DNA from: an uncultured Spirochaetaceae bacterium | GTDB lineage: Bacteria; Spirochaetota; Spirochaetia; Sphaerochaetales; Sphaerochaetaceae | DNA length: 14,636 nt | Direction of reading: 5' to 3' | NCBI GenBank assembly: GCA_946414625.1 | Contig: CAMKPI010000029.1 | Location: forward strand, 1-14,636 | Shown: positions 1 through 6,932 of the stretch, piece by piece | Layout of the letters: every line of letters starts with the position of its first letter | Numbering within the stretch: position 1 is the first letter of the stretch | Made by a program: the position numbers and the translations under genes | Notes under the pieces: model-generated | What the model saw: the letters and a program-made list of their open reading frames with translations, nothing else | Databases searched by the model: none | Told to the model about the DNA's origin: nothing

Positions 1-2028
1 GTTGTGCGCAAGCACGTCCTTGTTGTCCCACTCTCCCCACCGGGAATCCCGCTCGGCATTCTTGTTTGTGTACATGAAAACGTTCGTGGACAGGTTGTAA
101 GAGAGCCCGAGCAGCGGACTCGACACGGCAAGGGTCTGCCTCAGCGTGAGGCTGGAGTTGCTGTAGTCCCCTTCGCGGAGGTTTCCGCTGTACATCGGAG
201 CGATTGTCTCCGTGAATGAGAGAAGATCCCTCCCGGTGCCGCCCTCAAGCCTTATCGAGGGATTGATCGAAGTGGAGAGGTAGCTGTGCTTCATCTTCCT
301 GCTGTAGAAGTTATTCACCGTCTGGCTGTACGAATACGAGAGTTTCAGGCTAGGCCCCGTGAGGGTGCGGGTGCTGGAGAAGGGCGGCGCCGCCTCGCTC
401 TTTCCCAGCCCGAAATCCATATACTCCGGCTCCGAGCCCTTGTATTCCGATCGCGCAGCATATTCCTCGTCCAGAGCGCGCGCAAGATCGCTCTGATAGT
501 TCGGCACTGTGCGGCTGTTTGCCTTCCAGTCAAATACAGTTCCGGAAAATCCCAGATTGAAGCCCGGCAGCTTTGCCTCGGTGACTTCATAGACCCATGC
601 GTCTTTTGACCGGGGGGTGCTGGAGGAAGAGCCCGGCAGCCACTTGTATTTTATGTACGCGTCGATGCCGGATATGTTCAACACGGTATTTCCCATCTTG
701 ATGCCGGTGGATCCGGTGAGAGTCATCCTGTAATCGTCCACGCTTGAGTTATATGTTGTCGGGAATGTCTGCTCCTGACCGAAGACCGCATCCAGCCCGA
801 ACGCAGTGTTGCGATTCAGAAAGTCTCGCTTCACATTCGGGTCACTGTAGATCGGAACCACAAACTTCAGATGCGTCCTGTCGACATCCAGGTTCAAATT
901 CAGATCAAGAGAATATCGGATCTTGTCGTAGTACTCGTACTCGAGGTTTTTGTGTCTGTAGGCAAGAACCCCCAAAGCCTCCATCTGCATGGCTCCCGTT
1001 TCTGTCTTGTTGCGGGTCTCAAGACCTACCGACACGCCTTTGTCTTCATACGCATCACCGAAAACAGCAAGATACGAGCCCGTCTTTCGCGCCCACTGTT
1101 CCACTGTAGACTGCTGAACTTCAGAGATAGGCTTGTAGTATAGCCCGTCACGGATCATCTCGGTGCTGTCTCCGGACGCGATCATGGAAAAAACACCGAA
1201 TGCCGCCTGCGCGCCCTGCTGGGCGGTGCTTTCAGTCTCGCTTTGATCCGACGAGGTCCTCGTACCTCCCGACGTGCCGAGGCGGGGGTATTTTCCGTAT
1301 ACATCGTATGTGGTATTGAGAAACATGCCCTTGTCGCTGGAGATTCCCATCGCGGGATTTATCGCGAGCTGCACCCCGGGATAGAAAAAGAAAGGCAGCC
1401 AAAAGAAAGGCACACGACCTATCCGGAATGTGGCGTTTTTAAGGAAGAGGTCGGAGTTCGCCATCCCGATTTTAGAGGCGTTTATGCTCCAGTACATGTC
1501 GTCCGCCCTGGTTGCGAAGCCCCCGGCGTGATTTGTGGAGATGGCTCCCTTCTCGAAGAATACTGTTTTCGTGTCCCCCTCGTAGGATACTCTGTTCCCT
1601 ATTGTCCTGAGGTTTACAGAGCTTCCTGCCGAATTCTTCTTGTTCGACGAACTGCCTCCGCCGAAGACCACAACGTCCAGCGTCTCCCAGCCCAGAGAAA
1701 TCGCATCCCCGTAGAAACTCGTGGAGGAGTCTTCCCGAAGAGTCACGTCTCCCGAAGCCTGCAAGAGCTTTTCGTCCAGGTTGAAGACTATCTTCTGAGC
1801 GAGAAGCTCTCTGTCTTTCTGACGCGCCGATTGGTCGGATGTGGTTTTCAGCGACAGGATAACGTTCCCGGTGAGGGTGACTATGCTGCCGGACACCTCG
1901 AGATTGTCAGCCTGCTTCACCGTGATTGCGTACTTGTCAGTGGAAGATGTGCTTCCCGCCGCGTAAACCGATGGGGCGAAGAGACAAAAAGAGAGGAAAA
2001 TCATGGCGCCGATAGCAAGCCGTTTCAT
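1..2028 (-). CDS. lptD: LptD-like outer-membrane assembly protein, 3' end cut by window edge
   Basis: The minus-strand frame is open from ATG at 2028 to the left edge: 676 codons with no stop, so the C-terminus lies outside. Residues 1-23 form a signal peptide (MKR, hydrophobic core, SVYA before AGS). Residues ~30-120 resemble the OstA/LptA-type periplasmic domain (alternating strands, 'LTGNVILS', 'LQASGDVTL'). From ~170 on there are beta-strand-like stretches, including the LptD-type motif RVPFFWLPFFFYPG near residues 195-212. In the known family, LptD is an outer-membrane barrel that inserts LPS. Treponemes carry LptD homologues although they are thought to lack typical LPS, so the cargo here is uncertain (perhaps another glycolipid). 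No Shine-Dalgarno precedes the ATG; a TATAAT box lies 14 nt upstream. It stands alone after a 352-nt gap, so it is probably its own transcription unit. Family assignment is by motif and architecture. Confidence 0.8.
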   Translation of the reverse strand, partial: MKRLAIGAMIFLSFCLFAPSVYAAGSTSSTDKYAITVKQADNLEVSGSIVTLTGNVILSLKTTSDQSARQKDRELLAQKIVFNLDEKLLQASGDVTLREDSSTSFYGDAISLGWETLDVVVFGGGSSSNKKNSAGSSVNLRTIGNRVSYEGDTKTVFFEKGAISTNHAGGFATRADDMYWSINASKIGMANSDLFLKNATFRIGRVPFFWLPFFFYPGVQLAINPAMGISSDKGMFLNTTYDVYGKYPRLGTSGGTRTSSDQSETESTAQQGAQAAFGVFSMIASGDSTEMIRDGLYYKPISEVQQSTVEQWARKTGSYLAVFGDAYEDKGVSVGLETRNKTETGAMQMEALGVLAYRHKNLEYEYYDKIRYSLDLNLNLDVDRTHLKFVVPIYSDPNVKRDFLNRNTAFGLDAVFGQEQTFPTTYNSSVDDYRMTLTGSTGIKMGNTVLNISGIDAYIKYKWLPGSSSSTPRSKDAWVYEVTEAKLPGFNLGFSGTVFDWKANSRTVPNYQSDLARALDEEYAARSEYKGSEPEYMDFGLGKSEAAPPFSSTRTLTGPSLKLSYSYSQTVNNFYSRKMKHSYLSTSINPSIRLEGGTGRDLLSFTETIAPMYSGNLREGDYSNSSLTLRQTLAVSSPLLGLSYNLSTNVFMYTNKNAERDSRWGEWDNKDVLAHN

Positions 2029-2071
2029 CGTATTTGGATATAATTATAGCCGATGTCCGCCCCTTTTTGAA
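2029..2071 (-). promoter_or_regulatory. Candidate sigma70-type promoter of lptD with very short leader
   Basis: On the minus strand a perfect TATAAT (2048-2043) sits 17 nt downstream of TTCAAA (2071-2066, 4/6 to TTGACA). Only 14 nt separate the -10 box from the ATG, so the predicted leader is about 7 nt and contains no Shine-Dalgarno. A T-rich stretch lies further upstream (about 2080-2095). Confidence 0.5.
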
Positions 2072-2103
2072 TAAGAGACCGAAAAAAACAAAAATGGGAC
2101 GCC

Positions 2104-2258
2104 GGATACGGATAACGTGCGGAAACCCTTGGGGCAAGAGGGTGAGCCGCGTTAATGGAGAGGGATACTCAGACGTTCGCGTGCGGAAACCCTTGAAGTC
2201 CACTTCCGGGATGAAGCCCCTCTGGGATACGTATGGCGAGCATGTGCAGAACACTTCC
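2104..2258. repeat. Three degenerate ~60-bp direct repeats upstream of lptD
   Basis: GGATAC occurs at 2104, 2163 and 2225. Each copy is followed by a related block: CGTGCGGAAACCCTTG is identical at 2116-2131 and 2180-2195, and a diverged version (GTGCAGAACACTT) lies at 2244-2256. The repeat fills most of the 352-nt gene-free stretch between the beta-propeller gene (stop at 2381) and lptD. The rest of the stretch holds a run of eight G at 2341-2348 and a distant 9-bp inverted repeat (CAGGCGGCG at 2277-2285, CGCCGCCTG at 2372-2380). No convincing gene or terminator was seen there. Confidence 0.65.
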
Positions 2259-2380
2259 GGAGTTTTCATAAAACTGCAGGCGGCGCCTTTCAATGAATGC
2301 CGGAGCATGCCGGGACCTATCAGCCCTCGTCCAGTGCCCCGGGGGGGGTAGAGCACTTCTTTACAGCCTTCCGCCGCCTG

Positions 2381-3679
2381 TCAGTGAGTCTCGCCGATAA
2401 ACAGTCCAATCGACTCTCGGAGCCAGGTTCTGGCAACAGGTTTTCGAGTCCCGCTTGCGGAGAAATAAAGATAAAAGCAATCCTCGTCAGCCTTATACTT
2501 CACGTCGCACGAGGATACGAGCCTGCTTGCCCAACCGTCTTTCTGCGGCTCCAGAATCGGGTTTTCCGAAACCTTTTCGAAACGAATGCCGTCATCCGAA
2601 CGATACAGCATGACAGCTGACGAAACGTCAAGTCGTCTCTCGTCCCAGTAATATGCCGGGGACAGGGCGTACGTTGTGCCGCCGTGAGAGAAAAGCCGTA
2701 CATGTCCCGGAGAAAGGTTTGAATACATGCTGTCCGGATCGGCTTCCATGAGAATTCCCTGAGTTCTGTTGCTCCTCTCCGCATCTGCCTCGTCCGTTGC
2801 AGAGGACGCGGCAAGCGCGCTTTTCGTGCCGATAGCGCGGAGCGCGGCTGATTCTCCAGTGGTCTCCCGGAGTGCGGCAGGCGACGCGTCGGAATTGCGG
2901 AAAGCACCCCCTTGGGGAACTTCAGCAGAGCCGCGGAGCGTGGCGTCTTTTGAGGTACCCTCCCGGAGGGTGGCAGAAAACGCGTCTGCGGAGCCTTCCG
3001 AAGAATGGAAATCAACCGCCTCCCCGGCGCGAATATTCTCTTCCACCTCGGGAGCCTCGTCCGACCCCTCAACGGCGGGCGCGCCATCCAGCGACGGGAG
3101 CTCAACAAAACCGAAGAACCTCGGCACCTCGCATCTCGGGCGGAGAGCGGAGGCACCACCCCTCCCCGGCAGGGGGAATCCCCCGGCTCCGAAATAAAGG
3201 CGGTATCCAGCGTTGCCGGCTTTCATGATTTGCGGTGACGAGAGAGCGCGACGGGCCTTGTAATCCGCAGAATACGGGACATCTTTTCCCGACAGAAGAA
3301 GTCTTGGACTCGACCATCGGGTGAGATCCGTTGATGACGTGACAAGAATCCGCGAGGTGTGCCTACGGTGGCCAGGCCGCTGGAAAGCATCCTGAAAGCC
3401 GTCCGGTTCGTGGTTCTCATAAACCAGATGATACATTCCGCCGTCGATGAGCACGGAAGGATAGTGACCGCGCGTGGCAACGAGGCGTTTCGGCTCCCAG
3501 CCTATGCCTGAATCCGAGATAAAATGATGAACCCCGAGCCACGAATGAAAGAACATGTGCCACTTTTCGTCCGGGGACTCAGCCGGCAGAATCACACACG
3601 GGCTGGAGAATGCGGGGGCGTACCAATGAGATTCGATCACCGGCTCGTCGGTGAATGGGAACCAAATGCAGTTTTCCAT
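2381..3679 (-). CDS. GH43/GH32-like beta-propeller protein with repeat-rich insert
   Basis: A 432-aa protein with no signal peptide. Residues 1-195 and ~308-430 contain propeller-blade-like segments with aromatic strands: WYAPAFSSPCVIL (19-31), WHMFFHSWLG (40-49), GGMYHLVYENH (80-90), YRLYFGAGG (159-167), FYLYFSASG (402-410). This pattern matches the five-bladed propeller of the GH32/43/62/68 superfamily, but I could not fix the catalytic acids, so activity on a sugar is unproven. Residues ~198-306 are a low-complexity Ala/Glu/Ser-rich insert with two 32-residue repeats, and the fold resumes after it. The ATG lies 15 nt after the lspA stop, so co-transcription is likely, though no Shine-Dalgarno is visible close to the start (a GGAGGAAGG stretch is too far upstream). 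It could be a non-enzymatic propeller. Coding is very likely; the function is tentative. Confidence 0.75.
   Translation of the reverse strand: MENCIWFPFTDEPVIESHWYAPAFSSPCVILPAESPDEKWHMFFHSWLGVHHFISDSGIGWEPKRLVATRGHYPSVLIDGGMYHLVYENHEPDGFQDAFQRPGHRRHTSRILVTSSTDLTRWSSPRLLLSGKDVPYSADYKARRALSSPQIMKAGNAGYRLYFGAGGFPLPGRGGASALRPRCEVPRFFGFVELPSLDGAPAVEGSDEAPEVEENIRAGEAVDFHSSEGSADAFSATLREGTSKDATLRGSAEVPQGGAFRNSDASPAALRETTGESAALRAIGTKSALAASSATDEADAERSNRTQGILMEADPDSMYSNLSPGHVRLFSHGGTTYALSPAYYWDERRLDVSSAVMLYRSDDGIRFEKVSENPILEPQKDGWASRLVSSCDVKYKADEDCFYLYFSASGTRKPVARTWLRESIGLFIGETH
2838..3029 (-). repeat. Two degenerate 96-nt in-frame direct repeats inside the beta-propeller gene
   Basis: The blocks starting at 2838 and 2934 share CGGAGCG(C/T)GGC, then CTCCCGGAG.G.GGCAG followed by ACGCGTC (2865 and 2961 onward). 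The offset is 96 nt, or 32 codons. The encoded copies are residues 231-249 (ADAFSATLREGTSKDATLR) and 263-281 (SDASPAALRETTGESAALR). A sub-period near 30 nt is also visible (CGGA at 2838, 2868, 2898, 2934 and 2964). Confidence 0.7.
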
Positions 3680-3694
3680 TTTTGGCGATGCGGT

Positions 3695-4246
3695 CTAGGA
3701 CGCCTTCCTCCCGGATTCTGTCTCCTGGGACTTTGCGCTCCCAAGCTCTGCGACTATGTACGAAATTGCCAAGGCGATTACAAAAACCACCACAAGGCTA
3801 TCCGAAAGATTGAAAGTGGGCCATCTCTGGAAACCAAACAGGCCGTAAAACTTCACGCTGATATAATCAACCACACCCGTGCGAAAACGAAAAATCCTAT
3901 CCGCCAAAGTCCCGAGCCCACCTCCGACAACCAAAGCAGCGAACACCTTCTGCACTCTTGTCATCCGAAAACGGTCGGTCAGCATCATTCTGGAAACGAA
4001 TGCTATCAACACCAGAGGGAAGATTATGAACATAAGAATCCGGACAAAATCCCCGCTTCCCGCGCCGAGACTGAATGCAAGTCCCCGGTTTCGCTCATGG
4101 CAGATATAAAGAAAATCTCCGAAAAAAGCGGCTCCCACATGTCCCTCAGGGATGTTCTTCACGATAAAGTATTTTATCAGCTGATCCACAGCAAGGCTTA
4201 TAAGCGCAATAGAGACCAGAATAGTTTTTTCTTTCTTGCTAGTCAT
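3695..4246 (-). CDS. lspA: Lipoprotein signal peptidase (signal peptidase II)
   Basis: A 183-aa inner-membrane aspartyl protease that removes signal peptides from prolipoproteins after diacylglyceryl transfer. Four hydrophobic segments are visible (~8-28, 68-84, 101-112, 151-167). Family motifs are DQLIK (21-25), NRGLAFSL (53-60), the DR pair (116-117), VVDYI with catalytic D127, and FNLSD with N146 and catalytic D149. One oddity is that the GGxxGN motif reads GGGLGT, with Thr113 where Asn is nearly invariant. I chose the ATG at 4246, which begins MTSKKEK and gives a normal family length. A TTG at 4282 would add 12 residues, but its bases coincide with a TTGACG -35 candidate. No Shine-Dalgarno is visible. 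The beta-propeller gene follows after 15 nt. Confidence 0.92.
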   Translation of the reverse strand: MTSKKEKTILVSIALISLAVDQLIKYFIVKNIPEGHVGAAFFGDFLYICHERNRGLAFSLGAGSGDFVRILMFIIFPLVLIAFVSRMMLTDRFRMTRVQKVFAALVVGGGLGTLADRIFRFRTGVVDYISVKFYGLFGFQRWPTFNLSDSLVVVFVIALAISYIVAELGSAKSQETESGRKAS

Positions 4247-4282
4247 TGTATTAAACTTACATTCATACTGCCGCGTCGTCAA
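4247..4282 (-). promoter_or_regulatory. Candidate promoter abutting lspA
   Basis: TTGACG (4282-4277), a 17-nt spacer, then TAAGTT (4259-4254), a weak -10 (3/6), ending 7 nt before the lspA ATG. If used, the mRNA would be essentially leaderless. A TATAAATT further upstream is an alternative -10. Upstream of the -35, CTCAGT is repeated at 4302-4307 and 4315-4320 (13-nt spacing), a possible protein-binding site. Confidence 0.3.
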
Positions 4283-4350
4283 TATATAGCCATCGCAGAC
4301 TCTCAGTCGAGCTACTCAGTTAAATGTCTACAAATAATTTATACTTCCGA

Positions 4351-4380
4351 GCCGCCACATCCGGACACCGGAAACACGGC
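4351..4380 (-). terminator. Weak hairpin after trpR-like gene, possible terminator
   Basis: TCCGG-ACA-CCGGA (4360-4372) lies inside an outer GCCG/CGGC pair (4351-4354, 4377-4380), just downstream of the trpR-like stop codon at 4402. There is no U-tract after it, so intrinsic termination is doubtful. It occupies the 155-nt gap before lspA. Confidence 0.2.
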
Positions 4381-4401
4381 TTTCTTTCCTCGAGGCGCCG
4401 T

Positions 4402-4680
4402 TCAATCCGCTTCATCGTACATTCTCGAAAGAATATCCCGAAATTCGGAATCGGCCCGTTTCAGAATCTTCGAACCCCGGGTGATCTTGCAGAGACTTAC
4501 CTCCATCTCGCGGGCGATTTTCCGCTGGGGTTTGCCCTGGTACAGCTCCTTCATCAAATACCACCGCTTGGATATATCCTGAAGCTCCGCATCGGTGAAA
4601 AGCTCGCTGAAAAGGGCGCGGGTCTTCTTCTTGTCCGTCGTCCGGTTGAAAATATCTATAATCTCATCCAAATTGTCCAT
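4402..4680 (-). CDS. TrpR-family transcriptional repressor (YerC/YecD-like)
   Basis: A 92-aa all-helical DNA-binding protein. The helix-turn-helix is PQRKIAREMEVSLCKITRGS (51-70), followed by KILK. The ITRGS element matches the recognition helix of E. coli TrpR (ITRGSN), and the length matches the YerC/YecD branch. The ATG at 4680 is chosen because GGAG lies 6 nt upstream (4687-4690); an upstream ATG at 4734 would add 18 non-family residues with no good ribosome site. No tryptophan genes lie in the window, so its ligand and targets cannot be inferred from context. It follows the second ABC gene by 149 nt and precedes lspA by 155 nt; I could not assign a promoter. The family call is firm; an actual role in tryptophan control is not. 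Confidence 0.85.
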   Translation of the reverse strand: MDNLDEIIDIFNRTTDKKKTRALFSELFTDAELQDISKRWYLMKELYQGKPQRKIAREMEVSLCKITRGSKILKRADSEFRDILSRMYDEAD

Positions 4681-4829
4681 GTCCAGCTCCAACCTTACCA
4701 CACACAGCGTTGTCTTCGCCCCATGCGGTCTCATCCCGGATCGTTCGAATTCGCCTTCGGGTCAATTTCCTGCCTCTGCCCATGCTTCTTTTGCCTCGAC
4801 AGACAGAGTCTTCCACACGGCCCCCCAGT

Positions 4830-6932
4830 CTACTGCCCCGACCTCAAAAACTGGCTGCGGTACAGCCTGCTGTAAAAGCCTCCTTTTTCAAGAAGCTCCA
4901 GATGCGTCCCCTGCTCAACAATGTTTCCTTCGTCAAGCACCAGAATTCTGTCCGCGTCACGTATGGTGGAAAGCCTATGGGCGATTATGAAGCTCGTCCT
5001 TCCACTCGTGAGCCGCTCCATAGCCTTCTGAACCAGAGACTCTGTCCGGGTATCCACGTTGCTCGTCGCTTCGTCGAGGATAAGAATCTCCGGATCCGAC
5101 ATGAAAGCCCTGGCAATTGTGATGAGCTGCTTCTCACCCTGGCTGATATTGCTGCCTTCCTCGTTTATGACAAAAGAGTAGCCATCCGGCAACGCGTTGA
5201 TAAAGTGATCTGCACAGGCTCTCCGAGCGGCATCCTCGACTCTCTTCCTAAGAGTCTCGGAACCCGATGCCGCAGAAGCAGAAGCCCGCTCCGCTCCCCG
5301 TCGGCGGCGGGATCTGCCGGCTTGTCCATTCCCGGCTGAAACAGGAGCCGCGCCCCTGGATCGAGCCGCGTCACCTGCCGAAATCGCATAGCCGCAGCCA
5401 TTGTCCGCGCCACCGTCCGGGCATGCGCCACAGCGTTCCGCCTCTCCGGCTTCAGAGGCATGCACGATGCTCCCCGCACATACGCCGCCGCCCGCGCATA
5501 CACCGTCGTGTTCCGCCCCTCCGGCTTCAAAAGCACGCGCGATATCGCCCGCCTCCGCGCCGTATGCTATATTCTCCTCAATGGTTCCATTGAAAAGCCA
5601 GGTGTCCTGCAATACCATGCCGAATCTTTCGCGAAGAGCATCCCGCCGCCAGGAATTGATATTCACACCGTCGAGCCGGATCTCTCCGGAGGAGACATCG
5701 TAAAACCTCATGAGAAGATTCACAAGAGTTGTCTTTCCCGAGCCTGTTGGACCCACAATCGCAACCTTGGTGCCATGCGGTATATGCAGCGAAAGATGAC
5801 GGATAAGAGGCCTCTCGGGAGAGTACGAGAATGAGACATCGTCAAAATCAATGTCTCCGAGGCCGCCCGGGGATCTTTCCTCCGCCGAAGGACCTTCATA
5901 TTCGCCGTCAGGACTCTCCTCTGGCTCATCCAGAAGCTCGAAAATCCGCTCTGCCGCCGCAAGCGTGCTTTGGAACATGCTTGAGAAGTTTGCCAACTCC
6001 TGAATCGGCATGTTGAAGCGCCGGACATACTGCACAAAAGCCTGGATATCCCCCACCGTCACCACACCCGCAACAGCCCTGAGCGCGCCGACGACAGAGA
6101 CAAGGATAAATCCCATATTGCCCCAAAATCCCGTCACCGGATGGCTCATGGAGCCGTAGAACGTGCTCTTCCACCCCGACTCACGAAGCCGGCCGTTGAT
6201 ATCGTCAAACTGAGAGATGACAGCCTCTTCCCTGCAGAAAGCCTTGACCACGCTGTGTCCGGAGTATACTTCCTCCACATGGCCGTCCAGATCTCCTAAA
6301 TACTTCTGGTTGTCAACAAAATACCTCTGGGAAAAGCGGATGATTCCGGACACGGAGAACAGCATGAGAGGAATTGTCACAACACAGACCAGCGTGAGCA
6401 CAACGTCAGTGGAGAACATCATCGCAACAATGCACAGCACCGTGAAAACGCTGATAACACTTTGGGAGATTCCCTCCTGAAGGTTCTCGTCTATCCTGTC
6501 TATGTCGTTTGTAAGGCGGCTCATCACGTCTCCCTGTGTGGTGCCGTCGAAAAATTTCAGAGGAAGGCAGTCGAGCCTTGCGTTGAGCCGGGCCCTGAGA
6601 TCCGCAACAACCTGACCGGAGACCCCGGCAATTATGAAATGCTGCCAAAAACGGAAAAAAGGAGTTATGACATACAGGGCAAGCATTATTACAAGAAAGC
6701 GATAAACAGCGCCTTTGTCTATTGCGCCGGTCTTCAATCCCAAAAGAGCCTCGTTTATCACATATCCCAGATATCGCGGCGCAAGAGCGCTGGCCAAAAC
6801 CCCTATAAACGCGAACACAAAAGAGAGAATAAACGTTATCTTATGCGGCGCCAAAAGAGAAACAAATCGTCTCAAGGTTCCACGGAAGTCTTTGACCTTC
6901 TCCACCTTGCCGCGGTTCTCAATTCTAGGCAC
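4830..6932 (-). CDS. ABC exporter half-transporter, consensus catalytic subunit, with repeat insert in the ATPase domain
   Basis: A 700-aa type IV ABC exporter half: transmembrane domain (~30-330) with at least five clear helices, and nucleotide-binding domain (~358-695). Walker A GPTGSGKT (394-401), Q-loop Q442, signature NISQGEKQ (595-602, deviating from LSGGQ), Walker B ILILDE with catalytic E621, and switch His652 are all present. The N-terminus (VEKVKDFRGTLRRFVSLLAPHK) is typical of the second subunit of TM287/288- or LmrCD-like heterodimers. The helical subdomain between NIAYG and the VEDAARRACADHF helix is enlarged by about 100 low-complexity residues (~459-562), built from ~25-residue repeats. 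The start is GTG at 6932, overlapping the upstream gene's stop by 8 nt, with AAGGAGG 6 nt before it; this start gives the family N-terminus. The substrate is unknown (drugs, lipids or peptides are all possible). Confidence 0.9.
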   Translation of the reverse strand: MPRIENRGKVEKVKDFRGTLRRFVSLLAPHKITFILSFVFAFIGVLASALAPRYLGYVINEALLGLKTGAIDKGAVYRFLVIMLALYVITPFFRFWQHFIIAGVSGQVVADLRARLNARLDCLPLKFFDGTTQGDVMSRLTNDIDRIDENLQEGISQSVISVFTVLCIVAMMFSTDVVLTLVCVVTIPLMLFSVSGIIRFSQRYFVDNQKYLGDLDGHVEEVYSGHSVVKAFCREEAVISQFDDINGRLRESGWKSTFYGSMSHPVTGFWGNMGFILVSVVGALRAVAGVVTVGDIQAFVQYVRRFNMPIQELANFSSMFQSTLAAAERIFELLDEPEESPDGEYEGPSAEERSPGGLGDIDFDDVSFSYSPERPLIRHLSLHIPHGTKVAIVGPTGSGKTTLVNLLMRFYDVSSGEIRLDGVNINSWRRDALRERFGMVLQDTWLFNGTIEENIAYGAEAGDIARAFEAGGAEHDGVCAGGGVCAGSIVHASEAGEAERCGACPDGGADNGCGYAISAGDAARSRGAAPVSAGNGQAGRSRRRRGAERASASAASGSETLRKRVEDAARRACADHFINALPDGYSFVINEEGSNISQGEKQLITIARAFMSDPEILILDEATSNVDTRTESLVQKAMERLTSGRTSFIIAHRLSTIRDADRILVLDEGNIVEQGTHLELLEKGGFYSRLYRSQFLRSGQ
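5360..5563 (-). repeat. Degenerate 75-nt in-frame tandem repeats in the ABC ATPase insert
   Basis: The blocks starting at 5435 and 5510 share GTTCCGCC(T/C)CTCCGGCTTCA and about 39 of 53 positions overall. The offset is 75 nt, or 25 codons. A third, more diverged copy lies around 5360-5434. Encoded units read roughly EAGDIARAFEAGGAEHDG and SIVHASEAGEAERCG. Confidence 0.65.

Noticed and set aside
1243..2043. Plus-strand open frame of 266 codons
   Set aside because: It is antisense to the signal peptide, OstA domain and barrel motif of lptD, which is clearly coding on the minus strand; the product resembles no family.
1937..2356. Minus-strand 139-codon frame between the beta-propeller gene and lptD
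   Set aside because: It overlaps the lptD promoter and signal peptide in another frame and runs through the degenerate direct repeats; no ribosome site or family resemblance.
2500..3159. Second minus-strand frame of 219 codons within the beta-propeller gene
   Set aside because: It is a shadow of the GC-rich repeat insert; the primary frame continues into propeller-like strands on both sides and this one does not.
3524..4582. Plus-strand open frame of 352 codons
   Set aside because: It is antisense across the beta-propeller start, lspA and trpR-like genes and two intergenic gaps; the predicted protein has no recognisable domain.
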